Shown: one piece after another, positions 13,642 through 21,174 of the stretch
Numbering within the stretch: position 1 is the stretch's first letter
How the letters are laid out: every line of letters starts with the position of its first letter
Source: Alphaproteobacteria bacterium
Lineage (GTDB): Bacteria > Pseudomonadota > Alphaproteobacteria > UBA7887
NCBI GenBank assembly: GCA_028289725.1
Contig: JANQOH010000235.1
Location: 1-23,448, forward strand
Reading direction: 5' to 3'
Length of the DNA stretch: 23,448 nt
Program-made: the position numbers and the translations under genes
The notes under the pieces: model-generated
The model's input: the letters and a program-made list of their open reading frames with translations, nothing else
Told to the model about the DNA's origin: nothing
Database searches by the model: none

Positions 13642-15357
13642 CTAGAAGACGGGCACTTCGCGATAGGTCCCCCATAGGCCTTTGAGCGTTTCGATGATCT
13701 CGCCCATCGAAGCGCGCGCGTCGACCAGTTCGATCGTCGTCGGAATAATGTTTCGGCTCGGGTCTTGCGCGACCGCTTTTAGCTCTTCCATAAGCGCGGC
13801 AACTTTCTCGTTGTCGCGATCGCTCCGCGTGGCGTGAAGGCGCGCGATCTGCCGCTTTTCAGTCTCCGGGTCGTACGGATGCGTTTCGATGTCGACGTCT
13901 TCATCTTCCTCGACATACTTGTTGACGCCGATGACAGTTTTTTCCCCGTCGGCCTTGCTGATCGCATGCTCGTAGGCGGTGTCGGCAATCTCACGCTGGA
14001 ACCAACCGTCTTCAATCGCCTTAACCGTGCCGCCCATCGCTTCGACTTTATCGAGGATCGCAAAAATCTCGCGTTCCATCTGTGTCGTTAACTTCTCGAC
14101 ATAGTAGGAACCACCCAGCGGATCGACCACGGAAGTCACGTTGGTTTCTTCCGCAATGACTTGCTGCGTTCGCAACGACAGCTTCATCGCTTCTTCCGTT
14201 GGAATCGCAAACGCTTCGTCCATACCGTTCGTATGCAAACTTTGACAGCCGCCAAGAACCGCCGCGAGCGCCTGATAGGCGGTGCGCACGATATTTACTT
14301 GATATTGCGGCTTGGTCAGCGTCGCGGCCGCAGTCTGCGCGTGGAAACGCAGGCGCATCGACTCCGGCTTTTTGGCGCCAAACCGCTCCTTCATAATCTT
14401 TGCGTAGACCCGGCGAAGCGCGCGGAATTTTGCGACCTCCTCAAATAAATCTGCCTGGCTAACGAAAAAGAAGGACAAGCGCGACGCAAAATCATCGACC
14501 GGAACGCCCGATTTCACGACTTCTTCGACATATGTGATGGTGTTCGCCATCGTGAATGCGGCTTCTTGGATCGGCGACGCACCCGCTTCCGACATGTGGT
14601 ACCCGGAAATGTTCACCGGATTGTATCGGCGCATGTGCTGTGCGCCGTACGCAATACAATCGCGCACCAAGCGCACGGACGGGCGGATCGGAAAGATCCA
14701 CTCCTTCTGCGCGATATATTCCTTCAAGATGTCCGCCTGGATAGTGCCAGACAACGCGTTCAAATCGTATCCGCGCCGCTTCGCCAGCGCGATGTACATG
14801 GCGTAGAGTATGAAGGCGCTGGGATTGATCGTCATCGAAACCGAAATCGACGTCAGATCGATGCCGTCGAACAAGGCTTCCATGTCGTCGATGGTGTCAA
14901 CCGCGACGCCTTCGCGGCCGACCTCACCATGACTCATCCGATGATCGGAATCGTAGCCCATCAGGGTCGGCATATCGAAATCGGTCGACAGGCCCGTCTG
15001 GCCCTGCGAGAGCAAATATTTGAACCGCTGGTTGGTGTCGGCGCCCGTGCCGAACCCCGCGATCTGGCGCATGGTCCAATTGCGTCCGCGATACATGGTG
15101 GGATACGGGCCGCGGGTGAACGGATACTGCCCCGGCAGACCGATGTCCTCGAGCGGCGTGTCGGCAACATCAAGCGCCGTATAGGTGCGTTGCACGGGCC
15201 AGCCAGATCCGGTGCGATACTCGGTTTTCGCTTCCGGCTGGCGCGCCAAGAACGACGCGACTTCACCTTGCTCCCATTCGGCATGGGTCTGTTCAAGCTG
15301 CTCGAGCGCCATACCGTCGAATGCATTTTGCGAATTCGTGCGATTGTCGTCGGTCAT
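13642..15357 (-). CDS. hcmA: B12-dependent acyl-CoA mutase large subunit, 2-hydroxyisobutyryl-CoA mutase type
   Basis: A 571-residue catalytic subunit (TIM barrel) without a B12 domain; the cobalamin-binding part is a separate gene in the operon. Family landmarks are TRGPYPTMYRGRNWT near 81-95, SGTIQADILKE near 203-213, SGYHMSEAG with the catalytic His254, and LHTNGMDEA. Substrate-pocket residues are diagnostic. Ile99 (RQIAGF) replaces Tyr89 of methylmalonyl-CoA mutase, Asp126 (STDFDMPT) replaces Ala116, and Gln217 (IAQKEW) replaces Arg207. Ile, Asp and Gln are, as I recall, Ile90, Asp117 and Gln208 of the Aquincola 2-hydroxyisobutyryl-CoA mutase, with the same spacing. The expected reaction is 2-hydroxyisobutyryl-CoA to and from 3-hydroxybutyryl-CoA. 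The start overlaps the MeaB-type gene's stop by ATGA. Methylmalonyl-CoA is unlikely as substrate because the carboxylate-binding Arg is absent. Confidence 0.88.
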   Translation of the reverse strand: MTDDNRTNSQNAFDGMALEQLEQTHAEWEQGEVASFLARQPEAKTEYRTGSGWPVQRTYTALDVADTPLEDIGLPGQYPFTRGPYPTMYRGRNWTMRQIAGFGTGADTNQRFKYLLSQGQTGLSTDFDMPTLMGYDSDHRMSHGEVGREGVAVDTIDDMEALFDGIDLTSISVSMTINPSAFILYAMYIALAKRRGYDLNALSGTIQADILKEYIAQKEWIFPIRPSVRLVRDCIAYGAQHMRRYNPVNISGYHMSEAGASPIQEAAFTMANTITYVEEVVKSGVPVDDFASRLSFFFVSQADLFEEVAKFRALRRVYAKIMKERFGAKKPESMRLRFHAQTAAATLTKPQYQVNIVRTAYQALAAVLGGCQSLHTNGMDEAFAIPTEEAMKLSLRTQQVIAEETNVTSVVDPLGGSYYVEKLTTQMEREIFAILDKVEAMGGTVKAIEDGWFQREIADTAYEHAISKADGEKTVIGVNKYVEEDEDVDIETHPYDPETEKRQIARLHATRSDRDNEKVAALMEELKAVAQDPSRNIIPTTIELVDARASMGEIIETLKGLWGTYREVPVF

Positions 15358-16325
15358 GAGGTGATCTCCGAATTGAGCGTCCCGAGCAGTTGCCGGGCCG
15401 CGCTGTGCGGATCGAGTTTGCGATTCGATACTTGGTCGATGAGTGCGTCAGTTGCCGCGTCGCGGCGCGCCGCGTAATGACGCCGAACCAGGTCTTCAGC
15501 GATTTTGAGCGTCCGTGCCTCAGCACTCCGTCTCTTGCGGTCCGCGAGATTTCCATCGGTCGAAAGATGCGTGCGATGCTTGTCGATCGCGGCCAGAAGC
15601 TCGGCGATTCCTTCGCCGGTTTCCGCGCTGGTCGCAATGACCGGCACGCGCCACGACGCAGCGTCGCGCAGGCCGAGCATCAACATTTGCTTGAGCTCGG
15701 TCACCGTCTTGTTCGCGTCCGGCCGGTCCGCCTTGCTGACCACGTGTAAATCGGCGATCTCCAACACGCCCGCCTTGATCGCCTGAATGTCGTCGCCAAG
15801 CCCCGGCGCGGAGACAACCACTGTTGTGTCCGCAACGCGCACAATGTCGACCTCGTCCTGGCCGACACCGACGGTTTCAATCAGCACAATGTCAAAGCCC
15901 GCCGCGTCCAGCAGGTCCACCGCATCGAGCGTCGCGCGCGCCAGTCCGCCAAGCGCACCGCGCGATGCCATGCTGCGAATGAACACGCCGGGGTCACCGA
16001 CTAAATCACCCATACGAATGCGATCGCCCAAGATCGCGCCGCCGGTAAAGGGGCTCGACGGGTCGACCGCGACCACGCCGACCGTGCGGCCCTCGGCACG
16101 AATGGCCTGGGTCACGGCCGTGACCAGCGAGGACTTGCCGCACCCCGGCACCCCGGTGATACCGACGACATGGGCGCGCCCGGTGTGCCGATAGATCTCC
16201 GCCATGGCGGGACGGCATTCGTCCGTCCCCGCCTCAGCGCGCGTCATCAGCCGGGCGACCGCGCGCGTACGACCCGCCAGCACGTCGGCGACGAATTCAC
16301 AGGATGGCGTGGGGTCAGACACCAT
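15354..16325 (-). CDS. meaB: MeaB/ArgK-family G3E GTPase, chaperone of the acyl-CoA mutase
   Basis: A 323-residue P-loop GTPase of normal MeaB length. Visible motifs are Walker A GVPGCGKS (residues 58-65), VAVDPSSPFTGG (86-96), the Gly-rich switch stretch RGALGGLA (122-129), ETVGVGQDE (150-158), and base recognition SKAD (197-200), a variant of NKxD. MeaB proteins gate adenosylcobalamin loading into B12 mutases and release damaged cofactor, using GTP. Its position between the small and large subunit genes, 27 bp after the former and overlapping the latter by four bases, ties it to this mutase. It therefore corresponds to the MeaH-type protein of 2-hydroxyisobutyryl-CoA mutase clusters. A GTG immediately after the ATG is an alternative start. 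Confidence 0.95.
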   Translation of the reverse strand: MVSDPTPSCEFVADVLAGRTRAVARLMTRAEAGTDECRPAMAEIYRHTGRAHVVGITGVPGCGKSSLVTAVTQAIRAEGRTVGVVAVDPSSPFTGGAILGDRIRMGDLVGDPGVFIRSMASRGALGGLARATLDAVDLLDAAGFDIVLIETVGVGQDEVDIVRVADTTVVVSAPGLGDDIQAIKAGVLEIADLHVVSKADRPDANKTVTELKQMLMLGLRDAASWRVPVIATSAETGEGIAELLAAIDKHRTHLSTDGNLADRKRRSAEARTLKIAEDLVRRHYAARRDAATDALIDQVSNRKLDPHSAARQLLGTLNSEITS

Positions 16326-16352
16326 GACCGCGACATTTGAGTGTGGAAGCGC

Positions 16353-16769
16353 TCATCGCGGCCCGCGCTCTTCGACCAAGCGCTTGACAGTCGCGACAAT
16401 CTCGGCGGGCGGCGTGTCTTGCAGCAAAATTTCGGCAACACCCATGGCCTTGAGTTCGACGACATCCTCATCTGGCATCACACCGCCGCCAAGCAGCAAA
16501 ATGTCCTCGGCATCCGCGTCGCGCATGAGTTCGATGACGCGCGGAAAGATCGTCATATGCGCGCCGGACAGCAGGCTGATGCCGATCACGTCAACGTCCT
16601 CCTGCACGGCCGCACTGACCACTTCGTCTGGTGTGCGATGCAGGCCGGTATAGATCACGTCCATACCGGCATCACGCAGGCACCGGGCGACAATCTTGAC
16701 GCCGCGGTCGTGGCCATCGAGGCCCACCTTGGCGATGAGCACGCGGATTTTGTCATCTTCGGATGTCAT
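16353..16769 (-). CDS. hcmB: Cobalamin-binding small subunit of the acyl-CoA mutase
   Basis: A 138-residue stand-alone B12-binding Rossmann domain. I chose the ATG at 16769, which overlaps the GntR stop as ATGA; upstream sequence in this frame is only the shadow of the GntR gene. The DxHxxG motif, which donates the lower axial His ligand, is DGHDRG at residues 18-23 (His20). The SxL motif is Ser65-Leu-Leu in ISLLSGAH, and the GG motif is LLLGGGVMP near 91-99. The length matches HcmB and other stand-alone small subunits. It must pair with the large subunit two genes downstream to make a working adenosylcobalamin mutase. Confidence 0.95.
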   Translation of the reverse strand: MTSEDDKIRVLIAKVGLDGHDRGVKIVARCLRDAGMDVIYTGLHRTPDEVVSAAVQEDVDVIGISLLSGAHMTIFPRVIELMRDADAEDILLLGGGVMPDEDVVELKAMGVAEILLQDTPPAEIVATVKRLVEERGPR

Positions 16770-17458
16770 GGCTCTTCCACCGTCTCGCTTTGTGTTTCCG
16801 CGCCCTCCGGCAGACCGGCAATCACCGCGGTCGCGGCGTCGCGCGCGTGTGCCCGCGCCAAAGCGCCGGCCCGCGAGCCATCGCCCGCAAGCACCGCCTC
16901 CAGAATCGCCGCATGCTCCGCCCAAATCCGGGACGGCCGATCGCCATCATGCGTGATGACCGCGCTCATGGCGCGCCGGCCATGGTGCCAAGCCGGATCC
17001 ATCGCCGCGACAACCAACGGATTGCCCGCCGAGTCATAGAGCAATTTATGGAATGCCATATCGGCGGCGATTAAGGCGCCGACCGGGCCGGCGCGCATCG
17101 CCGTATGGGCCTCATCCAAAATCGCCTGTCCGCGCGTGGCCAGATCGTCCGGTGGCCAGCGCGCCGCCGTCTCCGCCGCCAACGCATCGACCGCGCCTCG
17201 AAACTCATAAAACGCGTGCACGTAATCACGGTCGACCGGCGCCACCATCACGCCGCGCCGGCCGGCATCACACACAAATCCTTGCGCCTTCAACAGGCCG
17301 AGCGCTTGGCCGATCGGCTGGCGCGACACGGCGAGACGCGCGGCGATGCCTTCCTGGGTCAGGCGCTCGCGCGGCGCAAGTTGTCCGTCACAAATCGCTT
17401 CCAGGATGGCTTCATAGGCCTGCTCGACCAGGCCCGGCTGCGCGGTCAACGTCTTCAT
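16766..17458 (-). CDS. GntR-family regulator, FCD (FadR-type) effector domain
   Basis: A 230-residue regulator. The N-terminal winged helix (residues 11-75) has RERLTQEGIAARLAVSRQPI and GLLKAQGFV. The C-terminal FCD all-helical domain (about 80-215) has DMAFHKLLYDSAGN and EHAAILEAVLAGD, which carry acidic and His positions typical of the metal/ligand pocket. FCD regulators bind small organic acids or acyl-CoAs, often those of the pathway they control. It is the first gene of the mutase operon and its TGA overlaps the small-subunit ATG, so regulator and enzyme are made from one transcript. An operator-like inverted repeat lies 20 bp upstream, suggesting autoregulation. No clear Shine-Dalgarno precedes the ATG. 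Confidence 0.94.
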   Translation of the reverse strand: MKTLTAQPGLVEQAYEAILEAICDGQLAPRERLTQEGIAARLAVSRQPIGQALGLLKAQGFVCDAGRRGVMVAPVDRDYVHAFYEFRGAVDALAAETAARWPPDDLATRGQAILDEAHTAMRAGPVGALIAADMAFHKLLYDSAGNPLVVAAMDPAWHHGRRAMSAVITHDGDRPSRIWAEHAAILEAVLAGDGSRAGALARAHARDAATAVIAGLPEGAETQSETVEEP

Positions 17459-17477
17459 GACCGTAGGGTATATATTT

Positions 17478-17496
17478 ATTGCATACGGTATACAAT
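17478..17496 (-). promoter_or_regulatory. Probable GntR operator in the mutase operon promoter
   Basis: ATTGCATAC, one central G, and GTATACAAT form a 9+1+9 inverted repeat with a single mismatch between arms. FCD-type GntR regulators commonly bind TTGTATACAA-like palindromes. The site sits in the only AT-rich stretch of the 72-bp gap between the dehydrogenase stop and the GntR start. On the minus strand TTGTAT (17495-17490) and TATACC 17 bases later could serve as -35 and -10, so bound protein would block the promoter. The leader would then be very short. Confidence 0.66.
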
Positions 17497-17530
17497 AATT
17501 TCTTGTCGCCGCGAACGCGCTGTCTCGCCA

Positions 17531-18457
17531 TTAATAGCCGCGCGCGGGATCGACGATATTGTGCGGTGGATTGCCGGCCAAAACGCGGCGCAAGTTCTCG
17601 ATCACCTGAACCGACGCCGTCCGCGGAAGCACCCAGCCGGCGACATGCGGTGTGATCGTCACATTGGGCTGTGACCACAGCGGGTTGTCGGGCGGCAGCG
17701 GCTCTTCCTGGCAGACATCCAACCACGCGCCCGACAGATGGCCGGTGCCCAACGCCGCCATCAAATCGGCCTCGACCAAGTGCCCGCCACGACCGGCATT
17801 GATCACATAGGCGCCTTTCGGCATGGCCGCGAAGGCGCGCGCATCCAGAATGCCGGTGGTTTCGGCCGTCAGTGGCAGAACGCAGGCGACGATGTCGCAG
17901 CGCCCGAGAAACGGCGCCAACTGGCCGGCGCCATGGAAACTCTGGATGCCGTCCAATTGTTTCTGCGTCCGGCTCCATCCCGCCACGGCGAAACCGAGAT
18001 TGGCCAAGGCCAGCGCAATCGCTTGCCCAATTTCGCCAAGACCCATCACGCCGACCCGGCAGGCGCCGGTGTCGGCCGCCGGCAACTGATGCCACTCGCC
18101 CCGCGCCTGATACGCGCGATAGGCGTCCATGCGGCGATGACGGTCCAGCACGGCCAACAAGACATACTCGACCATCTGACTGGTCAGCGCCGGATCGACC
18201 AAGCGCACGACAGGCAGATCCGGGAGGTCATCGTCAGCGAACACGTGGTCGACGCCGGCGCCCAAGGAGAAGATGGCTTTGAGATTGGGCAGGCTCGCAA
18301 GCATGCCGGTCGGCGGTCGCCAGACAAGGGCCGCGTCGATATCGGCCGCCTCGCCGATCTCCGGCCAGACGCGCACATCGAGCGCGGGCTCGGCGCGTTT
18401 CAACGCGTCGGTCCATTCCTCCGGATCGTCCACCTTGCTGTAAAACAGCAATGCCAT
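17531..18457 (-). CDS. GhrA-type D-2-hydroxyacid dehydrogenase (glyoxylate/hydroxypyruvate reductase family)
   Basis: A 308-residue protein. I prefer the ATG at 18457, giving the family-typical opening MALLFYSK, over a GTG three codons earlier. Motifs are the sugar-acid-binding SLGAGVDHV near 64-72, Rossmann GLGEIG (139-144) in VGVMGLGEIGQAIA, and the catalytic triad Arg223 (INAGRGGHLVE), Glu252 (CQEEPLPPDNPLW) and His271 (ITPHVAGW). It is expected to reduce glyoxylate, hydroxypyruvate or other 2-oxo acids to D-2-hydroxy acids with NAD(P)H in the cytosol. It lies immediately upstream of the GntR-mutase unit on the same strand (72 bp gap containing the operator), so partial co-transcription is possible, but the operator suggests the downstream unit has its own promoter. 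Confidence 0.93.
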   Translation of the reverse strand: MALLFYSKVDDPEEWTDALKRAEPALDVRVWPEIGEAADIDAALVWRPPTGMLASLPNLKAIFSLGAGVDHVFADDDLPDLPVVRLVDPALTSQMVEYVLLAVLDRHRRMDAYRAYQARGEWHQLPAADTGACRVGVMGLGEIGQAIALALANLGFAVAGWSRTQKQLDGIQSFHGAGQLAPFLGRCDIVACVLPLTAETTGILDARAFAAMPKGAYVINAGRGGHLVEADLMAALGTGHLSGAWLDVCQEEPLPPDNPLWSQPNVTITPHVAGWVLPRTASVQVIENLRRVLAGNPPHNIVDPARGY

Positions 18458-18588
18458 GTCTCGCACCCTTCTCTGTTCGTTTCGTTCTAATCATCTTGCC
18501 GGCACATTCGCGGCCGCATTGTCAGTCCGGCCCGCGTGACTTATGGCCCTACCGTCATAGCGAAATTCCCACTAGTCTCCAGGCCGTC

Positions 18589-18600
18589 GGCTCGCGAGCC
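18589..18600. repeat. 12-bp perfect palindrome in a divergent intergenic region
   Basis: GGCTCGCGAGCC is a perfect 12-bp palindrome in the 256-bp gap between the divergent GhrA-type and YbjN-domain genes. It could be a regulator site or a chance GC-rich palindrome. I see no other clear structure in this gap. Confidence 0.25.
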
Positions 18601-18713
18601 GGGCGAAATGGGGGTACGGTCGTTGGACTGCGACATGACGTTGCGGATGAGCCTATTTGCGTTGGATTGGGCGACGAGCCCACACGGGCGGATAAACTTG
18701 GGGAGATATTGGA

Positions 18714-19277
18714 ATGCTGCGTGAATGTTTTGTCGGTTTTATAGATATCCTATCCCAACGTCGGGCGTCTCAATCGGTCTCGGCGGTCTTGCCAATCGCG
18801 TTTGTGTTGATCGCTTTACCGGCTCTGTTCGCTGACATGCCCGACGCCAACGCGGATACCGACGCCAAGTATGTCTACACCAACATCACGGGCCCCGAAC
18901 TTCAGCGCCTCATCCAAAAGTGGGGCTACCGCGCCGAACTCGACACCGACAGCACCGGCGACCCCAAGATCAATAGCGCCGTCGCGGGCGCCAACTTCAG
19001 CATTTATTTCTACGGCTGCGACGACCAGACGCCGAAACGGTGTGACAGCATTTCATTCTCCGCCGCGTTCGATTTGGACAACGGGTTGACCGCCGGCTAC
19101 ATCAACGAGTGGAATCGGACCAAGCGCTTCGGCAATGCATGGATCGACGACGAAGGCGATCCGTTCCTGAACATGCAGGTCAATATTGACGGCGGCATTG
19201 CCGAGGAAGGCATCCGGCAAAATCTCGATTGGTGGGAAATCGGGATGAGCGGTTATCTGGAATATATTGGCTGGTAG
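18714..19277 (+). CDS. YbjN-domain exported protein
   Basis: A 187-residue protein. The N-terminus has a hydrophobic segment (about residues 23-40, AVLPIAFVLIALPALFA) after basic residues, which fits a signal peptide or membrane anchor. The rest matches the YbjN family: TGPELQRLIQKWGYRAELD near 58-76, an FYGCDD...CDSI pair of cysteines that could form a disulfide, FSAAFD, and the NEWNRTKRFGNAWIDDEGDP block. YbjN proteins have a tetratricopeptide/chaperone-like fold, and their function is poorly defined, with links to stress and motility in E. coli. GGGAG lies 8 bases before the ATG. It opens the plus-strand membrane-protein series, separated by 75 bp from the next gene. Confidence 0.85.
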   Translation: MLRECFVGFIDILSQRRASQSVSAVLPIAFVLIALPALFADMPDANADTDAKYVYTNITGPELQRLIQKWGYRAELDTDSTGDPKINSAVAGANFSIYFYGCDDQTPKRCDSISFSAAFDLDNGLTAGYINEWNRTKRFGNAWIDDEGDPFLNMQVNIDGGIAEEGIRQNLDWWEIGMSGYLEYIGW

Positions 19278-19352
19278 ACGCGGACTCCGCGGATAGCCGC
19301 GACACGAGTCACATCTAACGCAATGACAACACCGCGCTGAGGCAAAGCAGAG

Positions 19353-20099
19353 ATGTTTGGGCAAGCGCTTCGCGTCGGGTTAATTGTCTGGGCCAAATTT
19401 CCGTTAACGATTTTTATTGGCGCTGCGCTCTTACTTGGTTGGCTTACGATCTGTTATGCGCTGGCGGTTCAGATTGATCTATCGGTTCATTTAACAATCG
19501 CCATTTGGGTGTGGACCGCCACATTCGGCGTCGCGGGTTGGACGCAATTCAACATCCGCCTCATTAGAGGCAAGCGAACCTGGAGCGCTTTATTCTCAGG
19601 ATTTCGCAATCCTCTGTTTGTCGGCCTTATCGGCGTCGCGATGGCGATTGCGGTCTCCGGTCTCTCATATATAGCACGCTATTTAACAACGGAGTTTCCG
19701 CATAATTCCTGGCCAATTGGGGCCTACTGGCTCGTCACGGCGTGCTGTCTAATTCCTATCTTTTACCGAGCCTTGATAGGGGTGACCGAAGAACGCGTGC
19801 CGGGCGAGGCTGTTAATCCGAGTATTCGCCGCGCAATCGGTTCGTGGCTCACCTTGACGGTCATTGCATTACTAACATTTGGATTTCTGGTGGCCGGAGC
19901 CGCGCCCGGCCTGTTGCTCGAACAGCACGCACTCCCTGAAATTGGGCGGATATTGCCCGCACGAATCGCGGAATTCGATTTGGCTATAGTACGATCCATT
20001 ACTTTATTTGGGGGTTTGGTCGGCATTTCGATGGCCGGTTGCGTCTGGGGCGCCGCGTGGACACGGACAGACACGGCACAATCATCAGCCGATCAATAG
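19353..20099 (+). CDS. Six-TM integral membrane protein, unrecognised
   Basis: A 248-residue, very hydrophobic protein with about six predicted membrane helices: near residues 17-38, 44-64, 88-108, 122-141, 163-186 and 212-232. I recognise no family and see no conserved charged residue inside the helices. Codon use stands out: many TTA, ATA, AAT and ATT codons compared with the GC-rich third positions of its neighbours. GAGG lies 10 bases before the ATG. Its stop is 13 bp before the GTG of the first GYF_2-membrane gene, so the two are probably co-transcribed. It could be a shared membrane partner of the GYF_2 proteins; that is inference from position only. Confidence 0.72.
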   Translation: MFGQALRVGLIVWAKFPLTIFIGAALLLGWLTICYALAVQIDLSVHLTIAIWVWTATFGVAGWTQFNIRLIRGKRTWSALFSGFRNPLFVGLIGVAMAIAVSGLSYIARYLTTEFPHNSWPIGAYWLVTACCLIPIFYRALIGVTEERVPGEAVNPSIRRAIGSWLTLTVIALLTFGFLVAGAAPGLLLEQHALPEIGRILPARIAEFDLAIVRSITLFGGLVGISMAGCVWGAAWTRTDTAQSSADQ

Positions 20100-20112
20100 A
20101 AAGGGGGACGCC

Positions 20113-21144
20113 GTGGCCTATCACGTTCTAATCAATGGAGAGCAAAGCGGACCGCATGAGGTTTCCGCCATTATTGCGATGATCGGTCGCGGTGAAGTTA
20201 CCGCTGACACGCTGGTCTGGGGCGCCGGCATGGCCGACTGGCTGCCGGCGCGCGATGTGGCGGAACTGCGGACTCACCTCGGCGATCTCGGATCCAGTGA
20301 GAGCGCCGGCAGACCATTCGGGCAACCGGTTCCGCCATTGCCATCACAGGCACCGGCGGCGCGCCTCGACATCGGCAGGACGTTCGGCGACGCGTTTGGC
20401 GTCATATTTCAGCAACCGGTGAAGATGTTGATCTTGATGGTCGTCTACTTCGTTCTGGCCATCGTCGCGATGATCCCCATTGGAACAGCTTTCGGCCTCA
20501 GTGGCATGGCCACGATGGAAAGCAACCCATCCGGCGGACAAGCGGCTCTTGTGTTTGTTGCCTACATTCTGTTTCTGGCAGTCGGTGCCGCGCTGTTTGC
20601 CGGGCTCTGTTGGTCCATGGTGTGCGCCCTGCGCGGCGACGCATTTGGGATCGGAACGTTGCTGTCTGGATTCCCCAGGATCGTGCCGCTGCTTCTGTTT
20701 TTCGTGATCTACGGAATCCTCATGTCGCTCGGTTTCGTGGCGCTGGTGATTCCCGGCATCTTCCTGTCGGTCGTGCTGCTGTTGGGACCGTTGGTGATTA
20801 TGGACCACCGGGTCGGCCCAATCGCGGCCGTTCGCGGCAGTTTTCGTGCGGTCATGGGAATTGGTTGGTGGCGCACCTTCGCGGTGCTGATTTTGCTGTC
20901 GCTGGCCTTGGGCGCGATCGTCGCCGTTGTCGCGATGGTATTCGGTGCCGGCGCGGTGTTTATGGCGGCGGCGACGGGCGATCCCAACGCTGCCGCCGGA
21001 GCCGGCGCCTCGGTTGCCGGCATACTGCTCATCGTCCTGATTTACTTTGTGTTGATGGCGGTCACGGCCGCGCTATACAGCGCCATATTGGCGTCGATGT
21101 ACCTCCAGGCGCAGCCAGCGCTTGACGCCGCGGCAGACGGCTAG
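20113..21144 (+). CDS. GYF_2 (DUF4339) domain-polytopic membrane protein, copy 1
   Basis: A 343-residue protein from the GTG at 20113, which has AAGGGGGA upstream. Residues 2-52 form a GYF_2 domain with the usual pattern: YHVLINGEQSGPHEV, then a helix, then TLVWGAGMADWLPA. A Pro-rich linker (about 65-80) leads to a membrane domain of about 250 residues with roughly six helices. It contains FGDAFGVIFQQP and the amphipathic GPIAAVRGSFRAVMGIGWWRTF segment, resembling DUF975/glycerophosphodiesterase-type membrane domains. GYF_2 domains are thought to mediate protein contacts. The gene directly downstream is a paralogue with the same architecture and loop motifs, so the pair arose by tandem duplication. 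Function unknown. Confidence 0.84.
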   Translation: MAYHVLINGEQSGPHEVSAIIAMIGRGEVTADTLVWGAGMADWLPARDVAELRTHLGDLGSSESAGRPFGQPVPPLPSQAPAARLDIGRTFGDAFGVIFQQPVKMLILMVVYFVLAIVAMIPIGTAFGLSGMATMESNPSGGQAALVFVAYILFLAVGAALFAGLCWSMVCALRGDAFGIGTLLSGFPRIVPLLLFFVIYGILMSLGFVALVIPGIFLSVVLLLGPLVIMDHRVGPIAAVRGSFRAVMGIGWWRTFAVLILLSLALGAIVAVVAMVFGAGAVFMAAATGDPNAAAGAGASVAGILLIVLIYFVLMAVTAALYSAILASMYLQAQPALDAAADG

Positions 21145-21174
21145 TCGACAACCGAAACTGGGAAAAGGTTCTAC

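Noticed and set aside
14566..15477. A 303-codon open frame on the plus strand antisense to the mutase large subunit gene
   Set aside because: It lies opposite a clear, fully conserved gene and has no recognisable domain; it is the usual antisense shadow of GC-rich codon use.
13642..16769. Assignment of the mutase subunits as methylmalonyl-CoA mutase or ethylmalonyl-CoA mutase
   Set aside because: The Tyr/Arg pair needed for the methylmalonyl carboxylate is Ile/Gln here, and Asp126 is the extra residue known from 2-hydroxyisobutyryl-CoA mutase.
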